A stretch of DNA of 64,000 nucleotides from Anaerosolibacter carboniphilus (GTDB lineage Bacteria; Bacillota; Clostridia; Peptostreptococcales; Thermotaleaceae), in the NCBI RefSeq assembly GCF_014205875.1, contig NZ_JACHEN010000001.1:124001-188000 (forward strand), given 5' to 3'. A program made the position numbers and the translations under genes. How positions within the stretch are numbered: the first letter of the stretch is position 1; each line of letters begins with the position of its first letter. Under the pieces are notes generated by a model. That model searched no databases. It was given only the letters and a program-made list of their open reading frames with translations, and was not told the DNA's origin. Positions 52,174 through 61,373 of this stretch are shown here, piece after piece.

Positions 52174-52851
52174 ATGAAGCATATCTTTGTTGTTGATGAT
52201 GAACGAAATATTCGAGATTTGATTAAAAAATATTTGGAAAAAGAGAACTATATGGTTACACTTTTTGAAAATGGACAAAATGTAATTTCGGAAATTGTAA
52301 GATTAAAGGCAGATCTACTCGTGCTCGACATCATGATGCCTGGAATCGATGGATTGGAGTTGTGTAGAGAGATTCGAAAGAATAGCGAGATTCCTATCAT
52401 ATTCGTATCAGCTCGGGATGAAGAAGTAGATCGTATTTTAGGTTTAGAGCTAGGGGCAGATGATTATTTGTCCAAGCCCTTTAGTCCAAGAGAACTGGTT
52501 GTGAGGATCAAGAATATATTTAAGCGTCTGGATAAAGGTGTTATGGATAAAGTAGAAGAATTGATAGTGAAGGATATCAAAATAATTTGTGATCGACGTT
52601 ATGTGGAAAAGAATGGGTTTGAACTAAAGCTGACAAACAAGGAATACGACTTGTTTGAATTTCTAGTGAAATATAAAAATGTACCCTTTACCAGGGAGCA
52701 ACTACTGGAAAAGGTATGGGGCTATGATTACCTAGGCGATATGCGGGTGATCGATGATCTTGTGAAAAGATTGCGAAAAAAACTGGAAGAGGTAGAGGCG
52801 ATACTTACAATTACTACCGTATGGGGATACGGCTACCGTATCGATGGGTAA
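52174..52851 (+). CDS. OmpR/PhoB-family response regulator
   Basis: 225 aa. Receiver: DDE at 8-10, phosphoacceptor Asp52 in LVLDIMMPG, and Lys in LSKPFSPREL. The C-terminal winged helix (about 125-225) ends with TVWGYGYRID. It overlaps the histidine kinase gene by 8 bp, so they are a pair. GGAGGTGATGGG precedes the ATG. Confidence 0.94.
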   Translation: MKHIFVVDDERNIRDLIKKYLEKENYMVTLFENGQNVISEIVRLKADLLVLDIMMPGIDGLELCREIRKNSEIPIIFVSARDEEVDRILGLELGADDYLSKPFSPRELVVRIKNIFKRLDKGVMDKVEELIVKDIKIICDRRYVEKNGFELKLTNKEYDLFEFLVKYKNVPFTREQLLEKVWGYDYLGDMRVIDDLVKRLRKKLEEVEAILTITTVWGYGYRIDG

Positions 52852-54196
52852 AGCTATGAAAATTGGACAGAAAATACAGATCACTTATTTTATCCTTTTG
52901 ATTGTCACTTTCTTAATTACAGGACTTACCTTCAGACAATTACTTCATCGGTATTTGATAAATGAGGCAAGGGATCAAATGAGAATAGAGGCCAAATCCA
53001 TTGCTGAAACACTAAAAAAAGTATCTCTAGAAGATCCAAAATTTAGGCAAAATATTATTGTTAAACGAAACTTAAAGGTGGCAGGGCGCTTCATTGATTC
53101 CAAAGTGATTGTATTTAATCAAAATGACCGTGTCGTCTATACAAACATAGAAGAGGTAGACAAAAAAACACTGAGGTTGCTGGGTGATCTGAACAGCGTT
53201 GTAACGAGAGATTATGTGATGGAACGTGTGCCCATTACCAATGAAAAGGGAAATTTGAAGGGGAATGTAATACTGTTTTCAAAAGTAAAAGACTTGATGG
53301 AACTAAATCGCCTATTGAATAGAACACAAATGGCAAGCTTTGTTGTTGCTTCAATTATTGCTATAGTCTTGGGTATGTTTCTGCAGCAAAAACTTACGAA
53401 GCCTATTCGTGATTTAAAACATCACATGACCTATTTCTCTTTGCAAGACGATAAGGATACTGTATCTATTAAAACTGGAGATGAAATTGAAGAACTGGCA
53501 GTATGCTTTTCAGACATGACAGCCCGGCTAAAAAAGTATGATAATCAGCAAAAACGGTTTTTGCAGAACACCTCCCATGAGCTCAAAACACCTCTCATGT
53601 CTATTCAGGGATATGCAGAGGCCATCAAAGATGGCGTTGTCGAGGGGAAAGAAATGGAGGAGAGTCTAGAAATCATCATTGACGAAAGTCAACGACTCAA
53701 GAAAATTGTAGATGAAATGATGTACCTTATGAAATTGGATAATGTAGAAGAAACCTTCTGTTACGAGAAAGTTAGCCTTCAAGAAATAATAAATCTTGCG
53801 ATTAAGAGTGTAAAGGCATTGGCTGATGAAAAGGGGATCCACTTTCATTTAGGAGGAGATTGGAATCATATAGGCTGCTTCGATGGGGAAAAGTTGAATA
53901 GAGCTTTTATCAATATTTTATCCAATGCTATTCGGTATGCGGAAAAGGACATCCGTTTAGAATGTAATGTTCTACATAAAAAGGTAGAAATATATATTAT
54001 GGACGATGGACCTGGCTTGAAGTCTGGGGAAATGAAAAAGATTTTCGAACGCTTCTACAAGGGAGACAATGGAAATACAGGCATCGGATTATCCATTACC
54101 AAGGCTATTGTGGAAGGCCATCAAGGGAAAATCATAGCCTATAACAATGGGGACAAAGGTGCAGTATTTAAGATAGAATTGCCTTTAAATGCCTGA
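52844..54196 (+). CDS. Sensor histidine kinase
   Basis: 450 aa. One membrane helix near residues 12-28, an extracytoplasmic sensor of about 130 residues, and a second helix near 165-182 (FVVASIIAIVLGMFL). Then come HAMP, HisKA with the phospho-His in NTSHELKTPL, and HATPase with N box NILSNAIRYA, G1 DDGPGL and G2 TGIGLSI. ATG 52856 is an alternative start just after the regulator stop. The signal is unknown; the adjacent secreted helical protein is a candidate ligand or target. Confidence 0.93.
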   Translation: MGKAMKIGQKIQITYFILLIVTFLITGLTFRQLLHRYLINEARDQMRIEAKSIAETLKKVSLEDPKFRQNIIVKRNLKVAGRFIDSKVIVFNQNDRVVYTNIEEVDKKTLRLLGDLNSVVTRDYVMERVPITNEKGNLKGNVILFSKVKDLMELNRLLNRTQMASFVVASIIAIVLGMFLQQKLTKPIRDLKHHMTYFSLQDDKDTVSIKTGDEIEELAVCFSDMTARLKKYDNQQKRFLQNTSHELKTPLMSIQGYAEAIKDGVVEGKEMEESLEIIIDESQRLKKIVDEMMYLMKLDNVEETFCYEKVSLQEIINLAIKSVKALADEKGIHFHLGGDWNHIGCFDGEKLNRAFINILSNAIRYAEKDIRLECNVLHKKVEIYIMDDGPGLKSGEMKKIFERFYKGDNGNTGIGLSITKAIVEGHQGKIIAYNNGDKGAVFKIELPLNA

Positions 54197-54199
54197 CGA

Positions 54200-54242
54200 T
54201 ATATTGAAAAAACTCACCAAAATGGTGAGTTTTTTCAATATA
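54200..54242. terminator. Bidirectional terminator
   Basis: Arms of about 18 nt (TATATTGAAAAAACTCACC and its complement) with A- and T-rich stems, between the kinase and LysR genes. Confidence 0.85.
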
Positions 54243-54275
54243 TACGAAATTATGGGCACATGATTTTCTACTGAG

Positions 54276-55193
54276 CTATTCATTATATGTAAGTCTTTCC
54301 TTATTTTCTTCAAAATACTTCTCCACCAAATGGATAAGTTTTATCATAGAAGGAACAGTTTCTTTGCTTTTATGATAGATCATGTGATAATCATATTTCC
54401 AACATTTATCTTTCAGTTTAATTTCTTTGAGGCGGCCGTCTTTGAGCTCTTGTTTTACTGCAATATAGGGCAGGATGGCAATGCCATGATTTGCTTCCAC
54501 CAAGTATTTGATGGTTTCTACGCTGCCAATGAGCATGGAGGGCTGAAAGTGCAAGGAAAGATCCTTATAAATCAACTCCGCGAATTCATAGAGCTTGGAT
54601 TGGTAATCATGGGTAATAATATTTTGCTCCAGTAGTTGATCGCGGTTTGGTGCATTTGAATTCGCTAGACTGTTTTCAGGGGAAGCTACCAAAACCACGC
54701 GATCTTCCCAAACTTTATGATAACGGATGTTTGGATGCTCCGCAACAGCACCACCGATAATAGCAAAATCTATCTGATTGAGCTTCATCAGATTGTGGAT
54801 TTCGTAGGTATTGCCAAGCTGAAGATTGATGCTTACCCGTGAATAAAGTGATTTGTACTGACTGATAATTTCAGGCATTATAAAAATGGCGGATGCGTTG
54901 CTGCATCCAATAAATAAGCTGCCCCAGATGTTGTCTTCCATTTCTTGCATTTTATTTTCAGCTTCTTCTATAAGATGAAAAATTTTATTCGTATACTCAT
55001 AAAGAAGCTTACCATGGTCATTGAGATAAATATGTCTGCCGAGGCGATCAAACAAAGGCATGCCCAAATCATCTTCAAGTTTTTTTATCTGCATTGAAAT
55101 AGCAGGCTGACTGATATGCAGCTGGGTAGCAGTTTTGGAAAAACTTAGATTTGTTGCTACAATATGAAACAGCTTGAGATAATGTAAATCCAT
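54276..55193 (-). CDS. LysR-family transcriptional regulator
   Basis: 305 aa. The N-terminal HTH is YLKLFHIVATNLSFSKTATQLHISQPAISMQIKKLEDDLGMPLFDR, and the LysR substrate-binding domain covers about 90-295. It is divergent from ykuS with a 128-bp gap; LysR proteins often control a divergent neighbour, but ykuS is a poor candidate. Target unknown. Confidence 0.92.
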   Translation of the reverse strand: MDLHYLKLFHIVATNLSFSKTATQLHISQPAISMQIKKLEDDLGMPLFDRLGRHIYLNDHGKLLYEYTNKIFHLIEEAENKMQEMEDNIWGSLFIGCSNASAIFIMPEIISQYKSLYSRVSINLQLGNTYEIHNLMKLNQIDFAIIGGAVAEHPNIRYHKVWEDRVVLVASPENSLANSNAPNRDQLLEQNIITHDYQSKLYEFAELIYKDLSLHFQPSMLIGSVETIKYLVEANHGIAILPYIAVKQELKDGRLKEIKLKDKCWKYDYHMIYHKSKETVPSMIKLIHLVEKYFEENKERLTYNE

Positions 55194-55321
55194 ATACTAC
55201 CTTCTTCCAAATGTTAATTTCAGTTATATCCTACTACAAAATCTATAGGTTTGCCACATATAATTCAAAATAGAATGCACATAATAATAGAGAATAATCT
55301 AAAGTAGGAGGTATAGATAGG

Positions 55322-55582
55322 ATGAAAAAGAAAATTGTTGTAGAAAACAATTTAGAAGAAGTAAGGGATTATCTGGGGCAAAAAGGATATGATGTACGAA
55401 CCATGTATAGAAATGATACTTTGGATGATATTACCAGTGATGCCTATGAAGCCATCGTTGTATCAGACTTAAATAATATGAACCTGTCAAAAGGTCTGAA
55501 AGCAAAGACTTCTATTATTGAGGCGTCAGGACTAACTCCAGAACAGATTTACCAGGCCATCCATAATAAGGTAAGATTCTAA
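55322..55582 (+). CDS. YkuS family (UPF0180) protein
   Basis: 86 aa with the family pattern: VVENNLEEVRDYLGQKGYDV near the start, then DAYEAIVVSDLNNM and EASGLTPEQIYQAI. Small cytosolic protein of unknown function found in Firmicutes. GGAGGTATAGATAGG precedes the ATG. Confidence 0.87.
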   Translation: MKKKIVVENNLEEVRDYLGQKGYDVRTMYRNDTLDDITSDAYEAIVVSDLNNMNLSKGLKAKTSIIEASGLTPEQIYQAIHNKVRF

Positions 55583-55623
55583 TGTGTAAGCCTAGGTAGA
55601 GTACCTAGGCTCTATAATTTGTG

Positions 55624-55652
55624 TTGACATAAAGTACAATGTGTATTATTAT
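55624..55652 (+). promoter_or_regulatory. Promoter of the lysine-riboswitch transcript
   Basis: TTGACA (55624-55629), 17-nt spacer, TATTAT (55647-55652), about 25 bp before the aptamer P1 stem. Confidence 0.8.
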
Positions 55653-55675
55653 ATTAAATAACTTTATAATTATGC

Positions 55676-55845
55676 ATGATAGAGGTGTGCCTGACAAGAG
55701 TAGTCTAGGGAAGACGGTAGAGCAGTCGAAGATCCTAGAGGAAAGGGGATGGCACCGAAGGATAAATTCGCTCTAGAGTTTATTCCTGGTTTCAGGGTTA
55801 AGAGTCCTGCGACTGTCACCAGTGACGCTGGTGGAGCGCTATCTT
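55676..55845 (+). promoter_or_regulatory. Lysine riboswitch (L-box aptamer)
   Basis: Conserved blocks in order: GATAGAGGTG (P1 5' side and the AGAGGUGC core), GGAAAGGGGATGGCACCGAAGG (the GGCACCGAAGG core, 55743-55762 region), GACTGTCACC, and CTGGTGGAGCGCTATC. P1 pairs GATAG (55678-55682) with CTATC (55839-55843). A terminator follows at 55886, so lysine should switch transcription off. It controls the FAD oxidoreductase and permease genes downstream. Confidence 0.9.
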
Positions 55846-55885
55846 GTTTGTGTTCATAAGCTTTTTTGTGCTGTTTTTGTGAGAC

Positions 55886-55918
55886 AAGCAATTGGTGTTC
55901 TGCGCCAATTGCTTTTAT
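55886..55918 (+). terminator. Riboswitch expression-platform terminator
   Basis: AAGCAATTGG and CCAATTGCTT arms with a 9-nt loop, followed by TTTATTTTT, about 40 nt after the aptamer. Confidence 0.85.
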
Positions 55919-55949
55919 TTTTGTGTAAATACGAAGGAGGCGTTTATTC

Positions 55950-57269
55950 ATGGCAAGAGTTGTGGTAATTGGTGGAGGATGGGCAGGCTGTGCTGCTGCC
56001 GTTGGTGCTGCAAAAGCTGGTGCCAAAGTGGTGCTATTAGAGAGAACAGATATGCTTCTAGGTACAGGACTTGTTGGTGGAATCATGAGAAACAATGGTA
56101 GGTTTGCTGCTACGGAAGAAATGATCGCCATGGGCGGTGGAGATCTATTTCAAATATGTGATCAGCAAGCAAGACATAAAAATATTGAATTTCCAGGTCA
56201 TCATCATGTAAATTTATATGACATTGCCGATACTCATGGGGCTGTGATGACTCACTTAAGGGAATTAGGTGTCGAAATCATATTTGAAGCCAGAGTCGAT
56301 AAAGTGAAGATGGATGGCTCAAAAATAGTAGCAGTCAGTGACCAAACTGGACGTAGCTTTCAAGGGGATGCTTTCATCGATACGACGGGAACTGCTGGAC
56401 CTATGGGGAACTGTTCGAAATATGGAAATGGTTGTGCCATGTGCATTCTAAGATGTCCTAGCTTTGGAGGCCGTGTAAGCATTGCGAAACTGGCTGGGGT
56501 TGAAGAGATGGTTGGAAAGAAGGCAGATGGTACGATAGGTGCCATGAGTGGCGCATGCAAGCTCTATAAGGAATCACTTTCCCAGGAAATACAAGAAGAA
56601 TTAAATCGAGAAGGTGTGGTTATCGTTCCGTTGCCAGAGGAATTGATTGAGAACCATTTGGACGCAAAAGCTTGTCAACAGTATGCGCTTCCTGAGTTTA
56701 AAGATAATATCATTCTGTTGGATACAGGCCATGCGAAGTTGATGGGACCATTTTTTCCTCTGGAAAAGTTAAGAAAAGTTCCAGGTTTTGAATATGCAAG
56801 ATATGAAGATCCCTATGCTGGCGGAAAAGGAAACTCCATGCGATACTTCAGCATGGCACCTCGTGGTAATGACTTGAAGGTAGACGGAATCGACAATCTT
56901 TTCTGCGCTGGAGAAAAGGCAGGGCTCTTGGTTGGTCACACTGAAGCCATTGTGACAGGGATTTTGGCGGGTCATAATAGCGTTCGATATGTCATTGAAA
57001 AAGAACTGCTGGAGCTGCCAACAGAATTGGCTATCGGGGATGCCATTGCCTTTGTAAGGGAAATGATGGCTACAGAAGAGGGAATGGGAAAAAAGTATAC
57101 CTTCTCAGGCTCCATCTATTTCGAGAGAATGAAAAAGAAAGGCCTTTATACCACAGAGGTAGAGATACTCAAAGACAGGGTGAAGGCGTTGGGATTAACA
57201 GATGTATTTAACATGAAGCTGGTTGAAGAAGTAGACATTGAGATTTTAGAAACACCACTTTGTTCATAA
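55950..57269 (+). CDS. FAD-dependent oxidoreductase under lysine riboswitch control
   Basis: 439 aa. The N-terminal Rossmann FAD motif is VVVIGGGWAGCAAAVGAAKAGAKVVLLER. The GidA/TrmFO-like architecture continues with DTTGTAGPMGN in the middle, a Cys-rich NGCAMCILRC loop (about 160-170), and a second FAD region NLFCAGEKAGLLVGHTEAIVTG. The family is broad (tRNA-modifying GidA/TrmFO, FixC-like and others) and the substrate is not evident. Lysine-responsive control suggests a role in lysine or diamino-acid metabolism, or a partner of the permease that follows 56 bp later. AAGGAGG precedes the ATG. Confidence 0.82.
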   Translation: MARVVVIGGGWAGCAAAVGAAKAGAKVVLLERTDMLLGTGLVGGIMRNNGRFAATEEMIAMGGGDLFQICDQQARHKNIEFPGHHHVNLYDIADTHGAVMTHLRELGVEIIFEARVDKVKMDGSKIVAVSDQTGRSFQGDAFIDTTGTAGPMGNCSKYGNGCAMCILRCPSFGGRVSIAKLAGVEEMVGKKADGTIGAMSGACKLYKESLSQEIQEELNREGVVIVPLPEELIENHLDAKACQQYALPEFKDNIILLDTGHAKLMGPFFPLEKLRKVPGFEYARYEDPYAGGKGNSMRYFSMAPRGNDLKVDGIDNLFCAGEKAGLLVGHTEAIVTGILAGHNSVRYVIEKELLELPTELAIGDAIAFVREMMATEEGMGKKYTFSGSIYFERMKKKGLYTTEVEILKDRVKALGLTDVFNMKLVEEVDIEILETPLCS

Positions 57270-57325
57270 TTTTATAGATAAGGTTAGAAATCAAAGCAGG
57301 CAATATCAATAAGGGGGAAAAAGAT

Positions 57326-58690
57326 ATGGTTCAACTGACGGCGCTGCATTATATTTACATTTTTATGGTTTTGATTGTGATGGTGACCATGGCTTTTCGA
57401 AAAGATACGGTATTGCCATGTATCATAGGTCTCTTTGTCATGGGTTATGCATCCTCAGGAAGTCTTGTGAAGGGTGTACAGGTAATCTACAATGCGCTAA
57501 TTGCCGCAGGAAAAGAGTTTTGGGGAATTATCGTGGTTATTTCCTTGGTTGTTGCCATGTCCCATGCACTGAGAGATATTGGTGCAGACGAACTGATGAT
57601 GCGTCCTATTAAGAAGTGGATGACGAATCCAACGGTGGCGTTTTTTGGACTGGGCTTTGTCATGATGCTTTTCTCTTGGTTTATATGGCCATCCCCTTCC
57701 GTGGCTTTGGTAGGGGCGATCATGCTGCCGGGAGCTATTAGAGCTGGTTTACCTGCCATTTGGGCAGCTGTAGCCATGAATATTTTCGGCCATGGTGTTG
57801 CTTTATCCAGTGACTATTTTATCCAAGGAGCACCAGCCATTACGGCAAAGGCAGCTGCCATAGCAAATCCTATGGAACTGATCCAGGCCAGCATACCCTT
57901 GTGGTTGACGATGAGTGTTGTAACGGTGGGATGTTCTTATTTCATGATGCGCAAGGAGATGAAGACCTTTGAGACCGTAGCGGCAACAGCTGAAATGGAG
58001 AAGCCTGCAAAATTATCCATGGGTGTTTGGCTGGTGGCGGTGAGTACGCCGCTGGCATTCCTAGTAGATGTTTTTATCATGTATAAGTACCAACTACGAG
58101 GTGGAGATGCAACGGCATTGGTAGGCGGTACAGCCATCTTAATTATGAGCTTTACAGCAATCATACAGCATAATTTTATTAGCTCTTTTGAAAAAATTAC
58201 CGATTATATTAGAGATGGATTTGGATTTGGGATTAAGGTGTTTGCTCCAGTCATTATCATCGGTGCATTCTTTTTCTTGGGCAGCGAAGGTACAGCCAAA
58301 GAAATTCTTGGTGAAAATGCTACGGGGTTATTATCGGATATGGGGTTATATTTAGCAGATCGGATTCAGCTCTCTAAACTGCCAGTGGCTGTAATTCAAA
58401 TGGTGATTGGTGGGATCACTGGTTTAGATGGTTCAGGATTCTCAGGACTGCCATTGGTAGGTGCCTTGGCTCAGACTTTTTCATCTGCCATTGAGGTAAA
58501 TAAAGGAGCTCTAGCTGTTTTAGGGCAAATATCAGCCATATGGGTTGGGGGAGGAACCATTATCCCTTGGGGAATTATTCCTGTGGCTGCCATCTGTAAT
58601 GTAAACCCTCTGGATTTGGTTAGAAAAAACATAATACCTGTCTGTATTGGTTTTGTGGCAACTTTGATTGTGGCGCTGTTTATTCTATAG
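57326..58690 (+). CDS. Permease (putative lysine or related transporter) under lysine riboswitch control
   Basis: 454 aa with 11-12 predicted helices and a helix-loop signature WPSPSVALVGAIMLPGA reminiscent of ion-transporter/NhaC-type superfamily re-entrant loops. GITGLDGSGFSGLPLVGALA in the second half is the matching repeat. I cannot name the family with confidence. Riboswitch repression by lysine is typical of lysine importers, so uptake of lysine or a precursor is the best inference. Confidence 0.72.
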   Translation: MVQLTALHYIYIFMVLIVMVTMAFRKDTVLPCIIGLFVMGYASSGSLVKGVQVIYNALIAAGKEFWGIIVVISLVVAMSHALRDIGADELMMRPIKKWMTNPTVAFFGLGFVMMLFSWFIWPSPSVALVGAIMLPGAIRAGLPAIWAAVAMNIFGHGVALSSDYFIQGAPAITAKAAAIANPMELIQASIPLWLTMSVVTVGCSYFMMRKEMKTFETVAATAEMEKPAKLSMGVWLVAVSTPLAFLVDVFIMYKYQLRGGDATALVGGTAILIMSFTAIIQHNFISSFEKITDYIRDGFGFGIKVFAPVIIIGAFFFLGSEGTAKEILGENATGLLSDMGLYLADRIQLSKLPVAVIQMVIGGITGLDGSGFSGLPLVGALAQTFSSAIEVNKGALAVLGQISAIWVGGGTIIPWGIIPVAAICNVNPLDLVRKNIIPVCIGFVATLIVALFIL

Positions 58691-58708
58691 GTTAAATATG
58701 ATATGCTT

Positions 58709-58745
58709 AGAGGAGTGCGAAAATTTGTAACTCCTCTATTTTCAT
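58709..58745 (+). terminator. Terminator of the lysine-riboswitch operon
   Basis: AGAGGAGT and ACTCCTCT arms followed by ATTTTCATTT. Confidence 0.75.
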
Positions 58746-58866
58746 TTATTCTTAAGCTTGTTTTGTAGATTTTGATGAAAGTATTTTATCCTGTAGGGGA
58801 TCGTTGTGAATTGTTCGTCTAAAATATAAGCTTTTACAATCACGTATCTATGAGGAGGCTTATGCT

Positions 58867-59595
58867 GTGAAATATATATTAACAATTGTTGTGATAATAG
58901 CCTCTTTGCTTGTGAGCGTTGGGTGTACCAAGGTTCAAGAAGTGGAAGTCGTAAAGGCAGCGGATACCCATGTATCACAAGAAAGTACCGTTGAAGTCAG
59001 CAAAAAAGAAGAACGAGTAAGCTTTTCGGTTGCTTCTCTGCCTGATGGGGTAATGAAGAATATGAATGGTGTATCCTGGAAGCCTGAAAGTCCTGTGGCT
59101 ATGGACCAGCTGGCTTATGTGAGGGTATTATATTGGGGATTTGATGACCAGAGCCATGAAGGAGAACTGGTGGTCCATAAGACTGTTGCTAAAGAGATCA
59201 TGGAGATTTTTCAGATCTTATATGAAGCAAAGTTTCCTATAGAGAAAATACGATTGGTGGATGAATATGAAGGAAATGACGATTTATCCATGGAGAATAA
59301 CAATACATCGGCATTTAATTTCAGAGATGTGGCAGACAGCAAGGGGGTGTTATCAAAGCACAGCTATGGAGTTGCCATCGATATTAATCCCATACAAAAT
59401 CCCTATATGAAAGGGGAAAAAGTATCGCCTGCAGCAGGGAAAAGCTATCTGGATCGTGGGGAGATTCGAAAAGGAATGATCATCAAGGGGGATGTCTGCT
59501 ACAAGGCTTTCAAGGATCGCGGATGGACTTGGGGTGGCGAGTGGAAGACCATGAAGGATTATCAACATTTTCAAAAGTCCATACCACTGAATTGA
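58867..59595 (+). CDS. VanY/CwlK-like D-alanyl-D-alanine carboxypeptidase-family lipoprotein
   Basis: 242 aa from GTG 58867 (AGGAGG upstream). Lipobox LLVSVGC near residue 20 indicates a lipoprotein. M15 peptidase motifs: SKHSYGVAIDINP (zinc His and Asp) and a C-terminal WGGEWKTMKDYQHFQ with the third His and catalytic acid. It cleaves peptidoglycan stem peptides outside the membrane. uppP follows about 110 bp downstream. Confidence 0.88.
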   Translation: MKYILTIVVIIASLLVSVGCTKVQEVEVVKAADTHVSQESTVEVSKKEERVSFSVASLPDGVMKNMNGVSWKPESPVAMDQLAYVRVLYWGFDDQSHEGELVVHKTVAKEIMEIFQILYEAKFPIEKIRLVDEYEGNDDLSMENNNTSAFNFRDVADSKGVLSKHSYGVAIDINPIQNPYMKGEKVSPAAGKSYLDRGEIRKGMIIKGDVCYKAFKDRGWTWGGEWKTMKDYQHFQKSIPLN

Positions 59596-59703
59596 TTCAA
59601 AAGAGTAAGGCAATAAAAGACTCTGATGGAATTTCTTGCCCTTGATTTACATATATTATCGTGATACGCTAATGGAGGTAATAACGAAAAAGGAGGAAAT
59701 ACG

Positions 59704-60486
59704 GTGATTTTAAAAGCAATTATACTTGGCATTATTGAAGGACTGACTGAATTCTTACCAGTTTCTTCTACAGGGCATCTCATTATCGCCAGTAAGTACA
59801 TAGACTTTACAGGGGAATTTGCCAACGTGTTCAACGTGGCCATTCAAGTGGGTGCAATCTTTGCAGTAATTCTATACTTTAAAGATAAGATTTTTCCAAA
59901 GGCCAATAATATTCGACAGGCAAGGAGCGTATTCCGATTATGGACCAAGGTTATTGTAGGTTTTATCCCTGCAGCAATACTGGGATTTTTATTTGATGAT
60001 TATATCGATGCCCATTTCTTTAATCCAACGACAGTTTCTATTGCTTTGATTGTGGGGGCAATTCTTTTGCTGGTTGCAGAGGCAAAATTAAAAAGGGTAC
60101 AGGTACGTACCACGGATGAGTTGACCTTCAGTCAATCTTTCATTGTTGGGGTGGCTCAGTGCATGGCCCTGATACCGGGCATGTCACGATCTGCATCTAC
60201 CATTATTGGGGGATTATTCCTTGGCTTATCCAGGGAAGTGGCAGCAGAATTCTCTTTCTTTTTGGCCATACCGACCCTAATGGGGGCTGCGGCCTATAAG
60301 CTTATGAAGGCTGGATTTGCTTATACACCTTATGAATGGATGGTTATACTGGTAGGAACCGTGGTATCTTTTATTGTGGCCCTGCTGGTCATCGCATTGT
60401 TTATGAGCTATATCAAAAGGAAAAAGTTGGCACCTTTTGCATACTATCGAATATTGTTAGGTATTTTGGTGCTATTGATGGCATAA
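59704..60486 (+). CDS. uppP: Undecaprenyl-diphosphatase
   Basis: 260 aa, the BacA/UppP family. Signatures are IIEGLTEFLPVSSTGHLII near the N-terminus and PGMSRSASTIIGGL in the middle. About eight membrane helices. It dephosphorylates undecaprenyl-PP so the lipid carrier can be reused; extra copies give bacitracin tolerance. Start GTG 59704 after AAGGAGGAA. Its neighbour also acts on the cell wall. Confidence 0.95.
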   Translation: MILKAIILGIIEGLTEFLPVSSTGHLIIASKYIDFTGEFANVFNVAIQVGAIFAVILYFKDKIFPKANNIRQARSVFRLWTKVIVGFIPAAILGFLFDDYIDAHFFNPTTVSIALIVGAILLLVAEAKLKRVQVRTTDELTFSQSFIVGVAQCMALIPGMSRSASTIIGGLFLGLSREVAAEFSFFLAIPTLMGAAAYKLMKAGFAYTPYEWMVILVGTVVSFIVALLVIALFMSYIKRKKLAPFAYYRILLGILVLLMA

Positions 60487-60488
60487 TG

Positions 60489-60524
60489 AAAATCCCATGT
60501 TGTATTGACAACATGGGATTTTTT
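60489..60524. terminator. Bidirectional terminator
   Basis: AAAATCCCATGTTGT and ACAACATGGGATTTT with a 4-nt loop and TTTTTT. It is shared by uppP and hsp20. Confidence 0.9.
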
Positions 60525-60528
60525 ATTG

Positions 60529-60948
60529 TTATTCAATGTGAATACCCTTTTTTATCTTTGGATGCTTGGTTTTTGGAAGTATTATGGTCAGAATGCCATT
60601 GCTATACTTTGCTTTGATCTGATCTTCAGCGATGGGGCCTACATAGACGGATCTTGCCATCCTTCCAGATCTTCTTTCTTTTCTTACATAGCTATTCTTT
60701 TCTACGTTTACTTCCCGATTTTCTTCAACAGATATGGTCAGATAATCGTTGTGATAGTCAAGATGGATCTGTTCTTTGTTGATCCCTGGAATTTCAGCTT
60801 CCACAACAAAGTTTTCATCGTTCTCTTTTACATCCATCTTCATACCCGTTGCAAGATAGCCCAAACCAAAATCATCTTGGAACATTCTTTCGAATAGTCG
60901 TTCTAAATCGCCAGGTCTTCTGCCAAAAGGAACCAAACCGCCCAACAC
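60529..60948 (-). CDS. Hsp20/alpha-crystallin small heat-shock protein
   Basis: About 139 aa. The alpha-crystallin domain covers ~40-130 (KMDVKENDENFVVEAEIPGINKEQIHL ... AKYSNGILTIILPK), with the conserved A-x-x-x-n-G-v-L/I motif and a C-terminal I-x-I (KKGIHIE). A GTG at 60954 touches the ribosome site; the GTG at 60948 has better spacing. ATP-independent chaperone. Confidence 0.92.
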   Translation of the reverse strand: MLGGLVPFGRRPGDLERLFERMFQDDFGLGYLATGMKMDVKENDENFVVEAEIPGINKEQIHLDYHNDYLTISVEENREVNVEKNSYVRKERRSGRMARSVYVGPIAEDQIKAKYSNGILTIILPKTKHPKIKKGIHIE

Positions 60949-60954
60949 AATCAC

Positions 60955-61373
60955 ACCTCCATGAATCTTCTTATATATTACCTTTTTTCAAAGCTACTTC
61001 CCATATCAATTTATGCAGTTTGGATGAAAAGGGACATATTGAAAAAGAAGATATTGTCAACTAGAACGATATCTGAAAGCAATACCCAGGATAATGATAT
61101 TTATGAAGCATTGGTATTTGTAATTCAGCTTTGAGTAGATTATGGAGGTATTGTTTGAATAATAGCAGACGAAGGGCATATAGCAGAAACTGGGGAGTGT
61201 CAATCAAAAGTAATAGATTTTGCTGTCGAAAGTTGCGAAAATAATTGTTAGATATTTCTTAAAATTACATATATCATATAAAATGTATTATTATGTAAAA
61301 AATTATGGAAACATTTGGTCTTATGCAAGTGGTCCGAGGTGTGAAGTAAATATAAAGCAAGGGGGAAAAAATA
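60955..61373. other. Intergenic region before the surface protein gene
   Basis: About 420 bp, AT-rich, no supported ORF on either strand. I looked for c-di-GMP and other riboswitch cores ahead of this surface-protein gene and saw none. It presumably holds the hsp20 and surface-protein promoters. Confidence 0.4.

Noticed and set aside
60955-61373. c-di-GMP riboswitch ahead of the large surface protein
   Set aside because: No GEMM-I or GEMM-II core was found on reading the region.
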